Positions 48,556-60,714 of a DNA stretch of 64,000 nucleotides are shown piece by piece. Source of the DNA: Callorhinus ursinus (Eukaryota; Chordata; Mammalia; Carnivora; Otariidae). The translations under genes were made by a program, and so were the position numbers. The notes beneath the pieces were generated by a model, which did not search any database, was not told where the DNA came from, and was given only the letters and a program-made list of their open reading frames with translations. Positions within the stretch are counted from its first letter, which is position 1. Every line of letters starts with the position of its first letter. The stretch lies in NCBI RefSeq assembly GCF_003265705.1, contig NW_020312828.1, forward strand, positions 57,749,455 to 57,813,454. The letters are read 5' to 3'.

Positions 48556-49610
48556 GAAGTTTCTATGCTACATAAAGGTAATAATTTTTAAAAATGAGAC
48601 GATGGAAAACCCTTAAACCTGAAGGCGGGACACCGTGTATCCATACAAACCGTATTTTGACTCCATAAAAAAAAAATAATAATAACATATTTGACTGAGT
48701 CACGTATGTAATAAATTTAGTACATTAACATTCAAATTTTCTGAACTGGTGTTTACCAACTAAAGGCAATGTAATATATAGTATACTCATAGTTAAATAT
48801 AAGCTGTATGAGCCCATTTTCCTGAAAGAAACGAACCATGATGAATAGCTAGGGGATATGTGGTCTTAAACAAAAAAGATAAGAATTGAGCGAATCTTTA
48901 AAGATCTTTCTGTTTGTCTTGGGGTATATTTCACTCTTTTGCTAACCCTGGGCCTTACATCACTTAACTTGTCTTGTGTAAAGGAATAGAAATTAAAAGT
49001 TAAGCAAAAAGAGGCTTTGCTGAACAATCAGGATAACCCAGTCTCTTCTTTTCATGAGTAATACAGTTGTTTTGCTGACATGATTTGAATAAATCTCAAT
49101 TCCCAGTGTAGCAGATCTTTTTTATCATCATTTATTTAACTCTAATAGTTACATGATATCAGCCTCAATGCACTTGAGAATATATAAATATTTAGAGAAC
49201 ATAAATCAAAAGTGCATATTTCAAAAAATACCAAATGTATCAAAATTGCTATCATAATGCAATGCATATATGATATCATACCCTGAAGTTATCTGCCAAT
49301 AAGCTCATTATTATCTCTTAGAAATTCAGTACTCTGACTTTATTATCATACACATATTCTCTGCTAATCTTCAAAATTGATTATAATTTCTTGGGGTAAA
49401 TGCATATTTTCAAATATTCAAAGTACAGTAAAACCACTAATACATTTTATTTTGTAGCTTTTTAGTCTATCATAGAGTAGGTAGCATGTATGAGACCTTC
49501 TTTATATTTTGCTTCATTTATCTACTTAGACATCCATTTTATGGAATTTTGCTGAGAAATCTAAACTAGCAGTAAAGAGTTTTACAACTGAAAGTTAATT
49601 CTGGAAAGGT
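48556..49610. other. AT-rich unassigned sequence
   Basis: No gene or clear repeat recognised. Confidence 0.5.
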
Positions 49611-49623
49611 GCATTATTTGTTT

Positions 49624-49638
49624 CTATTTTTATTTGTT

Positions 49639-49669
<31 letters not shown>

Positions 49670-49848
49670 TTTTATTTATTTTTGAGAGAGAGAGTGGGGA
49701 ACGAGGGGCAGAGGGAGAGGGAGAGAGACTCTCAAGCAGGCTCCATGCCCAAAACAGAGCCCGTCTCCATTCTCATGACCCCGAGACCACCACTGGTGCC
49801 ATAAATCAAGAGTCAGTAGCTTAACCAACTGAGCCACCCAGGCGTCCC
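49624..49848 (-). mobile_element. Can-SINE, antisense, with expanded (TTTA)n tail
   Basis: Reverse-complement SINEC with an unusually long (TTTA)n tail tract (about 49636-49682), GA-rich linker, drifted B-box part and head complement 'aaccaactgagccacccagg' ending at 49848. The 13-bp duplication GCATTATTTGTTT lies at 49611-49623 and 49849-49861. The drifted body suggests an older copy whose tail later grew as a microsatellite. Confidence 0.94.
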
Positions 49849-50173
49849 GCATTATTTGTTTTTAAGTTATATTTAATCATAATCCTAGAAGCCCCAGCTA
49901 AGCAAAATACAGCCCACAGGTAGAAAGCAAGTACATGACACCTGTGCCTGGAATTTCCTTTCACAAGATAGTGAAGTGATTTTGCTGGTGATAAAGCAGA
50001 ATTCATTAATTTTTTGTAGATATAATTATGAAGTTATTTTCTTCTAAATATTTATGTCTTAAATTAGAGGAAACATTTATGTAATATTGTTGGAGTTTTC
50101 ACAAATTTAAAGTCTATAATCCAAATATGTGTATACATGTGCTTCTATCTGTACCATAAGAATATGAATATTT

Positions 50174-50277
50174 GGGGTGCCTGGCTGGCTCAGTTGGTAG
50201 AGAATCTGACTCTTGATCTCAGGGTCCTGGGTTCAAGCCCCAAGCTGGGCATGGATCCTACTTAAAAAAAAAAAAAA
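50174..50277 (+). mobile_element. Short tRNA-like Can-SINE
   Basis: About 104 bp: 'ggggtgcctggctggctcag', 'ttggtagagaatctgactct', 'gggttcaagcccca', a short link and A14. It keeps the tRNA-Lys-like A-box and B-box regions but lacks the CT-rich linker of the longer copies. Flanks 'aagaatatgaatattt' and 'aagagtatgaatattc' are a two-mismatch duplication. Confidence 0.9.
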
Positions 50278-50639
50278 GAGTATGAATATTCACAACTACA
50301 TATTTTGATCCAAAGCTTAAACTTCCCAAGTAATCACTAACAATACTGTTATTTCATTGGTTTTTCAAATTTATCTAAAATTAACAAGTGTTGAAATATT
50401 TCCCAGAATAAGAGTTCAGGAAGCCAAAAAATATAAGCATCCATTCCTCAGAGGAAGACAACTGTGACCTTGACTTAAAAGGATCATTTTGGCCACCAAA
50501 GGAAAGAAAATCAATGCCGCTGATTTTGGTTTGGCTACACATAATCCAATTTGGATTGTAAGTACAAATATCTGTCCCATCTGGACAGGGATCAATTCCA
50601 TCTTCACTTTTTGTGATACCAAGTATCATTTTCAACTGT

Positions 50640-50930
50640 GTGTTTGTTCATTTACTTAAGAAATCATTTTGAGTTCTTATTGCAAGGACACAAAAAACAA
50701 GAATTGCACCTTATTCCCAAGGAGCTTACAATGTAACAGAAGGGGTAGAATATATTCCCAGGTAACAATAGTGAATATCAATGTAGTATAACCACTTTAA
50801 AAGAGATGCCTATAAAATGCCAAGATAGTGGGAGATTATTTATAGCTGGGAGAATTGGAGAAAACATCAAGTAAGGGAGATACATTTGAGCCATTCTAGA
50901 ATCATCTGGAGATATCTGACAGGAAAAATC
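50640..50930 (-). repeat. L2 fragment, antisense
   Basis: 'ttcccaaggagcttacaatg' and 'acatttgagccattctagaa' follow the order of reverse-complement L2 ('cctcatggagcttacagtct ... gacatttgagcagagacctg'). Boundaries are uncertain. Confidence 0.45.
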
Positions 50931-52194
50931 TTGGTGGAGCTATTGTTTTCCAGAAATATTACACGCTGGAAAAACTACAAACATATTTAGGATTTAGTTA
51001 GTTAGGTTACCTGATACTTTTAGAAAAGACATGATAGAGGAGGCCAGAAAGGTGAAATTAGCAGGGAGAAGTGGGGATTGGAAGACAATAACAACTCCTG
51101 CCAATATTACCTACATTTTGTTTTTTATTTAGTAGATCATAATGATTGGCCAATTCAAATAAACCTCCAGCGGCACATTTTTAAACAACTTAGTCAATGG
51201 ATTGTTTCATTGAATCAGCAAATCAATTTGTTTTGTTATTTTGTATGCAGTGGTTTATAAAATGAACTAATTTAACCTTTCAAGTTGATTGAAATCATCA
51301 GGTATTTATTATAAATATACTAAATAAGGTTCAATAATTATTAAATTATATAATGAATATAAAGTATATAATAAATAACAAAATATATAATATATACAAT
51401 TAATATTAATTAATATGTCATATAAATCTGTTTTAGATCTAGAATATTTTTGTCTTTGGTTACATATAGTAACACTATGAAGAAAGGCTGTATTTGCAAA
51501 TGCATAGAGAATTTACATCATTATCCAATATATGAACACCAATTTGAATTTTGGGAGACTTCACATGTCTGGAGTAGGCTTGAATGAACCCTGAATCTAT
51601 GGCATGACATAAAACTTCTATTTGGATACAATAGCAGCATCTCTTAGGAGGGTAAGCTATCCAGCAATTGCAATGTGATCTTCTGTTTGTCCATTTCAAT
51701 TTTTCAGGGTGTTCTTCTGACAGGAAAAGAATATTGATCCTTATTTTTCCCAATTAGCTTTGCCCTTTCCTAAATTAAAACTGAACAATCAAAACACAAT
51801 CAAAGTAAACAACAACAATGACAAAAGAAACAGTAAAAATAACAATAAATAAGTCTATTTCTGGTTAGAAATCTTGTGCTCTCATTAATTAGGAGAAGGT
51901 GGGAAGAAAGAATATGATGAATGAACATAAATTCTTCCTCCCCAAAGGAAAAGCAATTAAATAAATGCTTTACTAAATCTGGAACAACATGCACTAAGAC
52001 CATTAAGATAAACAAACTAGGATTGAAGATGCCTTTAGGTAAGAATGCTGTAACTTTTTAATAATGGAAGGAACTTTAATTTTTCCATCTATAAAATGGG
52101 AATAACTGTTTACCTCACAGAGTTTTTGTCAACTCTCTCAAGAGGTGTGATAGTATAAGAAGTTACCTTTTACGCTTATCACTCCTTACCTTTT
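50931..52194. other. AT-rich unassigned sequence
   Basis: No gene recognised. Very AT-rich between 51300 and 51430. Open frames have no domain. Confidence 0.55.
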
Positions 52195-52655
52195 CATTTA
52201 ATGTGTTGAATAGTGAACTCCCCTGGTCCCTGATATTTCCAAGTCCTAAATCCCTGAAACCTATGAATGTGACCTTATTTTTAAAACAAAAAAGACTTTG
52301 CAGGTGTGGCTAAGATAAGGATCTTGAGATGAGATTATCCTACATTTAAGGTGGACCCTAAATCCATGACAAGGGTCCTTAAAAAAGAAGGAGAGAGACA
52401 TGAGGCACAAGGACACAGAGGAGAAGTCAATGTGAAAAAGGAAACCAATACAATGAATGTTCAAGTCAAGGAATGCTAGAGTGCTGGCAATCACCAGAAA
52501 TTAAGAGAGAGGCACAGAATGAGGTCTCCCCAGAGCCTCCAGAAGGAATCCATCCTGCTGACATCTTGATTTCAAACTGGGAAAGCATAAATTTCTATTG
52601 TTTTAAGACTAGTTTCCAGTAATTTGTCATGGCAATGCTAGGAAACTAATCACGA
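52195..52655 (+). mobile_element. MLT1-like MaLR LTR
   Basis: The order 'gtgttgaatagtgaactccc', 'aatgtgaccttatttttaaa', 'gactttgcaggtgtggctaa', 'ggtggaccctaaatccatga', 'agagaggcacagaatgaggt', 'gcctccagaaggaatccatc', 'gctgacatcttgatttcaaa' and 'aatttctattgttttaagac' is that of MLT1A-type LTRs of the ERVL-MaLR group. It is a single LTR with no internal coding sequence, old and diverged. It ends near 'gctaggaaactaat'. Confidence 0.85.
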
Positions 52656-52849
52656 TCATGACTACTGGATTTCAATTTGATCTCTGATACCTGTTATCTC
52701 TCTCCCTCCTCCCCATGGGTTCCCCATGGGCTCTTCTTCCTATCCCCATCCTAAATGGGAACATTCCCCACTAGAAAATTTTGAGACCTCCAAAAGATTT
52801 CATTATTACTTCTCTATATCAAAATACTTCTGTATTCTTATGACTATCA

Positions 52850-53575
52850 CCTCCTTTAGAATAAGTTTTATTTAAATCTGTGTCTGATTTAGAGCTCTCA
52901 TGCCCCAGCTTGAGCTCTAGCCATGTACGTTTTGTTCTTTAACATCTCAGACTCAACATCATGCTCATCCTTTTCTGTATACTCTTTCCTCCCCAAATTT
53001 GCTTCTTCAGATTGAACTTCTCTGTAACCACTGACTTTTTCATCCCAACTGCTCAGAGTCAAAAACTCATTTTTACACCTCTTTCTTTCTTATGGTTGTG
53101 GTAGAGTCAAATACTAGTATCTGAAAATGTATCCTATATATTAGGTTCCACTGTGACCCTATCCATATATTCTATGGCCATCATCTGAGCTGGGTAGTAG
53201 TTAGCTCATGCACACGTTGTCACAGGGACCTCCCATTTACCCTGACTGTCTTCAGGCTTGCAGTTTCTGCTCTATTCTATCAGGCACTGAGTATATCATT
53301 TCATCATGGCTTTTATCCTCTCAAACAACCTTCATGGCTCTCCATTATTATTATCTGCAGGATGATGTTCTTAAATCTCATAGACAAGCCCATTCATGGA
53401 TACTTCCTCAATCTACTGAGTCCATTCTGATCAATGCACACTGTGAATGTGTTTGTATCCACAACGTTGCTCTCTTGGCCTTTAATACTTGCTTATCTGT
53501 TATTAGCCTATCCAAATTCCATCAATGCCAAGTTCAGGTCTAATTATCTCCAGGCATTTGTCCATTTCAATGGAC
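52850..53575 (+). repeat. L2 LINE segment, ancient
   Basis: Parts match the L2 ORF2 3' region in order: 'ctcagactcaacatcatgct', 'ttcatggctctccattatta', 'tgatgttcttaaatctcata', 'agcccattcatggatactt'. Heavily mutated, no usable frame. The open frame 53208-53543 is a relic reading of it. Confidence 0.5.
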
Positions 53576-54464
53576 TTTAAGCATTTCTCTCTTTTTTTTT
53601 AAGTCTATAGATTATCTCGTGACTTTCCTTTCCTTTTGCTTTGTTATTTACAGTTAATGTCTTTATAAATATGTTGAACATGCTAGGATTTAAAATGTAT
53701 CTTTAAAATGTCGACAATAAACCCTTTGCCTACTATACACTTAAATATATATTTGCCAAATGCCTTGTGTATAACATTTAGACAACTCTCTGAGTTTACT
53801 TACTATTTAATTGATGGAAACATTGGTGCATGTATGTGTATATGTGTGCATGTGTATATATGCCAGAGAGAGAAAGAGAGGAAATGTACATGGTACAGAG
53901 AAAAAAGGTTTGTGTCCACTAACATTAATTATAATAAAAGGTTTGAAACTAATGCCAGAAAGACTACTCCCCGATTTCTTCCTTGGCTCCGAGACACTCC
54001 AATTTCCCATGCAAAAGCAGTTCTGTCTAACTGTTTGGCAGATTGTTTGAGCTGGAATTAAATGTGCACAGCTGGTACCATCTGCTGCAAATTCTTTAAT
54101 TCTTGTTATCTCTTAAACAGCTTTTGGTTTTGTTTTATTCATAATTCATTTATGGAGAATGAGGAAGACCTTTTGGGGTCTTAATATAATTTAATGGATG
54201 CATTGCTGGTTCTCAGGTTAGTAAACCATGGTAGACTCTGCTTTATCAATATTACTAAATATCTACCTAGCTTTATTGATAACCAGACTGGTTTTCAAAC
54301 GAAAACCAGAATCAGTTTTAAGTAGTCAAATACAGTAGTTCTTGAAATTATGTGTTACAATAATAATATTTCAATTATTTCTCCTTATATTTATTGTGTT
54401 TTTCATCTCTTTTCTTATTTATTTTACAACTGAAATCTAGAAATTTGAATCATAGTTTCCTAGC
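53576..54464. other. Unassigned AT-rich sequence
   Basis: A TG/TA-rich stretch occurs at 53826-53862. Overlapping open frames on both strands (53708-54061 plus, 53807-54010 minus) include this simple sequence and are not credible genes. Confidence 0.5.
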
Positions 54465-55145
54465 CAGCAGAAAAGGCAGAAACCTGGAAGTTATGCCTGA
54501 TTTCTCCATTTCTCTCACCTTTCCCTTTTTACTGTTTTCGTAACATCTCTCAATCAGTGTCTTCCTGTGAATCTCCTCACTGACTTAATGCACGCCCTCA
54601 GCCCTCCACACCCTCAGTTCCAACCAATTCACTCTGCACTGAGGACTTGGAGTAATCTTTTTGAAACATAATTCTGATCATTAAGCTCTCCTGCTTAAAG
54701 TTCCTCAATGTCTATATATTTCCTTCAAAATATATTTGAAAAATCTGTGCATTTCTACCAGTTACAGCTGCTCCCCTTTCCTGACATTTGCTCTCTCACT
54801 TCTGTTCTCACCTTGCCTGAAAAACTCCAGAATAGGCTTCCAACCAAACTTCAGACGACTTTTTTTTTTCTGTTTTGCAGAATTCCTTTCTTATTTTCCT
54901 TGGTTTGAGCAAAATGACCTTCCTCTATGTCCTTATAGGAGCTTGTGCACAATACTGTTGGAACATTTATCATAATAACTTGCCATCTTTACCTGCTTAG
55001 TCTTTGTATTAATGTTTATGGCCCTAATGGACAGAGTGTCTTTCCTTTTTTCTCCCAAACTTCAAATACTAGTCCAGTGCCCTGCAATATTAGATCATTG
55101 ATTGACAAATTATTTAATTGATGAGTAAGTGACTGAACAACTGGA
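54465..55145 (+). repeat. L2 LINE segment
   Basis: Clear L2 order: 'gaaacctggaagttatgcct', 'tcaatcagtgtcttcctgtg', 'ttggagtaatctttttgaaa', 'cataattctgatcattaagc', 'tctcctgcttaaagttcctc', then the 3' part 'cataataacttgccatcttt' and 'ccagtgccctgcaatattag'. The two 'ORF' readings at 54708-54975 lie within it. Confidence 0.75.
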
Positions 55146-56129
55146 TCTGTAGTGAAATTGGCAGGGAAGAATTCAATTCATAGTAGGTAAGTAGAAGTCT
55201 CCTTGTAAATAGAGGTAAGAAAGTTATTTTTATCTGATAATATACTCATGAACACAAATTAAAATACCTTTTTTAAAAATTTTGTCTTGAAATTATTCTC
55301 AAGTATTTTGATCCTAATTGATTAAAGATCTTAAATACCTTTAATCAATGGGAATAAGGTCATCCAGGGCAACTACTTGGGCTGCTTGGGTCTAAATTTA
55401 GTTTAGTATTGACAGAATCCATGCTGATTGATACTCTTGCAACTCTGCACAGAGGCAAGTAGTTGGCTTTTGCTCTAGTCTGACATTTGTTTGATCTGGC
55501 ATGGATAAGATATATTATGCTCAAGGCATCCTGCTTAAGTGCAGAATAAAAATATGGGGAGGCTTGGTCAGGGTAATAAATTGCACAAGTGTCTTTTCAG
55601 AGTATTTAAGAAGATAGAAATGCAAGGAGAAAATACGCAGAAAAATACAGCAAGTTTTCTGGTATTGTGGAAGTCATGTTGAAAACCTTCCTACTTACGG
55701 TGTTTTGAGATGCTTGCTGGTCATTCTGCAAAATACTAGTGAGAGATGTTATGACAGTATCATGGATCATTTTTCTGGCCGATATGATTTTGTGTTAGTC
55801 AAATTCTGATGATGTTGAAAGGTTTTCTCCCTGGAAGTAGCAATTGGATTTTTCTGTGCCATGAATAGGTGATTTCTTAAAATTTTGGTGTCATCAAAAT
55901 GACCTAATGACCTACTGAATCAAAAGGGATGGGAGCAAGGCCCCTGCACTTTTAATGTGCTCCTTTATAGCAGCACTTAGAAGAGGATTTCACATGGGTC
56001 TGTTTTTCCAGGAAAGAGAATAGGCACTCTGCCCCCAGGTCTACCTAAACAAGATTTTAGGTGCTATGAGCCACTTAATGGATGGGAAAACAAGCGTTAA
56101 AAAAAAAAAAATAGAGGAAAAACAAGAAA

Positions 56130-56167
<38 letters not shown>

Positions 56168-58519
56168 ACTAAGCACACTAATCAGCTAATATACAGCGAG
56201 ACCCTAAGAGAGCTAGGGCAGGAAGCGGCAGGTGGGAAGAGCACGCTGCTAACTTGGTGGTAAGTAAATTAGGCTGCTGCTCAAATAAATAGTTGCATCA
56301 ATTATTTGCTTATACTTATATAGTTAGTATGTAGAAGTATCCTGAAATTGACAGTCTTCATTACACATAGCAGAGTAGAATGTTTGATACACCTGTAAAC
56401 TTTTATTTCCTTTTTCCTTTGTAGAGGAAATAAAAGCTATTGGCATTTACATTAGTTTTAAATATTTTACTGTATTAATTTATTAGAAAATTAAATATAG
56501 GCTACTAAAGCTACATTGACTTCTAAACGTTGAATTTAAATGTTGTGTAGCTGGATAGCACTATCAATCCCTAATATTTTTATAGATCATCTATTCAATG
56601 TTGACAGAGCAATTTTTCCATATGATACACATATTGTGCCAATAATATAGTGATTTGTTTCAGGTATTCATAACTCTGGGGGAAAACTTTTCTTGGATCA
56701 TAGAATTTTCTAAATATCTGGGGGTATAATTATTTAAGTAACATCCAAAATAATTATTTTGAATAGAAATCACTCTAATAAGCAGCACATACTTCCTGTA
56801 CTTAAAAAAGTATTTTGATGACTCAAACAGTATGTATTAACATCAATTTCTATATGGTGTGATGTGGATCTCTGGTGTGACTCTTTTGCTTTCTTTGACA
56901 AGAAGATTGGATTCAAATTGCTGCTGAGCTCTCATAAAAGCTTCTGACTTGCTTACCTTTCGCTCTGGTTTCACCCCTGGTTCTGACATGTTATTGGGCA
57001 TCATTCAGAAATTCCTCTGCTCTAGACTGCATATAACTACTGTCTCACCAGCATGTATGTAAGAGATTTTGAGAGACTCATTTTAACAATATTTTTGGCT
57101 TTTGTTTCTTTTTACTTTTGTTTTGGGTTTGTACATCATCTCAACTTCCTTTTTTCTCTGGTTATCACACTTTCTAATTGTTTCCTCACTCTCCTTGTCT
57201 CCAGTCTTTACAGAGCTGTCTGTCAAGGTTTCTGAAGATCCCTAGTCATACATGGGAAGAATGATTAAGAAAAGATGATTTATCATAGTCATGGACACCA
57301 AATAACATGAATTACTTCCTACTTTGTGGATCTTCCAGATTGCCCTGGTTCCTCACTTTTTTGTGGATGTCAGATGTTTTTCTTCTTTTTTTAATTTTGT
57401 GAGTGACCCCAGGATCTCTAAATCTCTGTAATGAATTCCCATTTTGCATCTGCTAGCTAGAATTGATTTCTATTTGTTATCCCTCCAAAATAGTAACAGT
57501 CCCATAATGCCTACCAGATCAAGATGACCAAAAAAAGTTGCCTAATGTCTAAACAGGGAGGTTTGATTAAGATTCTGTCCACTTGCCTTTTAAACTTTCC
57601 TTAAGTTAGATATTCCTGAGAGGTCCTGAATAGTTGAGAAAACAAAACAAAACAAAACCCTGCATCCCCATAAAGCAGTTTTCTTTTTTCTGTCGATATA
57701 TAATATTTTGTTCAGCGTCTGTTCCATTATTCAAAGTAGTCTCATAATTAACTGTTATTACTGAAGCAAACTATCACAAGCACAACCCACAGCTTCTATT
57801 GCTTTTTGCCACAATAAAATCACCCTCTGTTGGAATGAATATGGTGCACATAACTCAGCTCCTGTCCCAGAAACTTGTACCATGCTAGATCTGGTAATGG
57901 GGGAGGTGGCCAGGTAGTCTGATAGCATGATGGCATGAGTGTGGGAAGACATGGATTGGAAAAATCACTCAGTTCTGACTTACTGTACAAACCACATTCC
58001 CCGATCATTACTACTTCCTACCCCTCTGGCTGGACAATTCTGGTTTTCTTCCTTTCTTTAGTACATTCTATGTCATTTTAAATAATTTCTTGTAAGTTTC
58101 ATGAAATTTTTTTTAAATAAAGCAGATGATGAGTACACACACATGTGTTTGCATGTGCATATCTATACTGACTACAAATTGATTTGATAGTTGGCGTCAT
58201 TTATATGATTTTTATCATTTTTGTAATTCACACTTTTCTGGCAGATGGTCACATCACATTTCTGTCCTTACAAGCTGTCTGTTTCTCTGCAGATCTATCT
58301 GGAGCAATCTATTTTTCCTCTTCTTATTTGTTTATTCTTATTAGCAAGAACTTGGAAACCAGGCAACTAAATTATGTAATCTTGATTCAATGTAATAAGA
58401 AATAGAATCTCAGAAGGAAAATGAGAGCCACTATTGTGTGTGTTTCAATGTGTGTAATATATAATATTGTTTCACTGCTCAGAACACTTTTAGGCTCATG
58501 TCCTGGCTCCTAAGTCTGT
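55146..58519. other. AT-rich unassigned sequence with microsatellites
   Basis: An (AT)n tract lies at 56132-56164 after an A13 run at 56099-56111. A (CAAAA)n run lies at 57640-57657. No gene or clear repeat is recognised. The frames at 57758-57952 and 57820-58008 overlap each other and lack domains. Confidence 0.55.
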
Positions 58520-58529
58520 GTTCTCTATT

Positions 58530-58714
58530 TTTCTTTAAGATTTTATTTATTTATTTGAGAGAGAGAATGAGAGATAGAGAGCACGAGAGGAAAGAGGGTC
58601 AGAGGGAAAAGCAGACTCCCCGCTGAGCAGGGAGCCTGATGTGGGACTCGATCCCGGGACTCCAGGATCATGACCTGAGCCGAAGGCAGTCGCTTCACCA
58701 ACTGAGCCACCCAG
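58530..58714 (-). mobile_element. Can-SINE, antisense, second subfamily
   Basis: Reverse-complement SINEC with the linker type seen at 36721; the head complement 'accaactgagccacccag' is slightly clipped. The duplication GTTCTCTATT lies at 58520-58529 and 58715-58724. The insertion disrupts one copy of a diverged direct repeat (see findings). Confidence 0.93.
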
Positions 58715-58724
58715 GTTCTCTATT

Positions 58725-59600
58725 AACTGACGTTGTTAGATAACCGAATCAGAATGGTGAGTTAATTTGCCTCCTTATGTTTGTTATTTATACCACACCT
58801 CTGAGGTGATCAAGATAGGAATTACCGGTAGGGAGTTTAAGTTCCTTGCTGATGGTCACAAGACAGGTTTAGTGGACACCTCAAAAATTTCAACTACTGC
58901 CCCAGCTAGATTCTTTTTTTTCCCCACAGCATCTGTGTGTTTGCTGTTAAAGGCTTGCACCTGCAGCCTTCTTGAGAGGATTGTCCTTGGGTATCTGGGA
59001 AACCTGAAGTGCTTGGGAATCTTTCTCCCACCTTCTGCTGGAGCTGGCCCATTGCCAGTGCTTTGCTGGTGTGGGGGTTAAAACCTCAGCCCCTTTGTCT
59101 CAAGATGGACAGACTAATGTGCAATTTATATTTCAGTTTTTCCTCACAGGATTAGGCTTAGACTGAGAGTTTACCTAAAATCCACAATTCGCTTAGCTTC
59201 TTTTCTTTCCTTGTTGTACCATGCTGACCCATCTTGAAGGCTGAGGCCAAGGGAAAACTGTGTACCCATATGTATACTTACCAAAATATTCTATTTCTTA
59301 AACCAAGTAAAAGAAGTTAATATAAGCTTTACAATTAAGAAATGACAATATGTAAAGTACTATGTTATTCCATCTCTTTGCACACCATTGCCAACTGTCA
59401 ACAAGCTTATTTGGCAAGAGGGCTGGGAATCCTGGGCTGACCAAAATGGCTATTCTTATTGCACAATAGAACAGGGTCATAAAACAAACAGAGAACAGCA
59501 CAGCAGCCTATCTTTGTTGAAAAATTGACATTTTGTTCATCATGCCTTTTTTTGTATTAATTTTGATGTTATGTATAATCTTGCATTAGAGTACAATTGA
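58725..59600. other. Unassigned sequence
   Basis: A poly-T run sits at 58913-58920. The open frame 58767-59081 (104 codons) shows no recognisable domain. No gene called. Confidence 0.5.
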
Positions 59601-59717
59601 TTTTTTTTGGTAAGATTTTATTTTTAAGTAATCTCTAGACCCAATGTGGGACTCGAACTCACAACCCTGAGACCAAGAGTCATACACTCCCCTGACGGAG
59701 CCAGCCAGGTGCCTTTT
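59601..59717 (-). mobile_element. Short tRNA-like Can-SINE in the L1 tail
   Basis: Reverse-complement of a short SINEC: 'ggtaagattttatttttaag', 'taatctctagacccaatgtg', 'actcgaactcacaaccctga', ending 'gagccagccaggtgcc'. It sits directly against the oligo-T (reversed poly-A) of the antisense L1 at 59718, so it probably inserted into the L1's poly-A tail. Confidence 0.9.
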
Positions 59718-60714
59718 TTTTTAAGTTTTCATTTAAATTCTAGTTAGTTGACGTATAGTGTAATATTGGTTTCAGGAACCACTAAAATTTGTGGTTCCTC
59801 ACTTATATATAACACCCAGTGCTCATCACAACACGTGCCCTCCTTAATACCTATCACCCATTTAGCCCATCCTCTGCCTTACTTCCCCTCCATCTACCCT
59901 CACTTTGTTCTCCATAGTTAAGAATCTCTTATGGTTTGCCTCTTTCTCTCTTTTTCTATCTCTTCCCCTATGTTCATCGATTTTGTTTCTTAAATTCCAC
60001 ATGTGAGTGAAATCATGGTATTTGTATTTCTCTGACTGATTTATTTTGCTTAGCATAACACACTCTAGCTCCATCCATTATATATGTATATATACCACTT
60101 CATCTTTCTCCATCCATCAGTCAATGGATGTTTGCGCTCTTTACGTAATTTGGCTATTATTGATAATGCTGTTATAAACATCGGGGTGCATGTGCCCCTT
60201 CAAATCAGTACTTTTGTATACTTTGGGTAAATACCTAGCACTGCAATTGCTGGATCATAAGGTAGTTTTATTTTAACTTTTGGAGGAACCTCCATACTGT
60301 TTTCCAGAGTGGCTGCACCAGTTTGCATTCCCACCAACAGTGTAGGAGGGTTTCTCTTTCTCCGCCTCTTTCTCCTCATCAACATCTGTTGTTGCCTGTG
60401 TGGTTAATTTTAGCCATTCCGATGGGTTGAAAGGTTATAGCTCATTGTAGTTTTGATTTGTATTTCCCTGACGATGAACGATGTTGAGCATCTTTTTATG
60501 TGTTTATTAGCCATCTGTAGGTCTTCTTTGGCCTATTCATGCCTTCTTCCCATTTCTTAACTGGATTATTTGTGTTTTGGGTGTTGAGTTTGCCAAATTC
60601 TTTTTGGATTTTGCATACTAACCCTTTATCAGTTATGTCATTTGCAGATATCTTCTCCCATTAACTAGATTGCCTTTTAAGATTGTTGATTGTTTCCTTT
60701 GCTGTGCAGAAGCT
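59718..60714 (-). mobile_element. LINE-1 3' end, antisense, 5'-truncated
   Basis: About 1 kb that reads, reversed, as the end of ORF2 plus the 3' UTR of a carnivore L1, the same region as 7770-8790 of the + strand copy. Landmarks: oligo-T and 'aagttttcatttaaattcta' at the left, 'tagcataacacactctagct', 'ccagagtggctgcaccagtt' and, at the far end, 'gctgtgcagaagct'. Homology stops at about 60714. The frames at 59862-60074 and 60200-60385 (minus) are L1 residue. Confidence 0.93.

Noticed and set aside
58767..59081. 104-codon open frame
   Set aside because: Contains a poly-T-derived Phe run and no domain. Probably chance.
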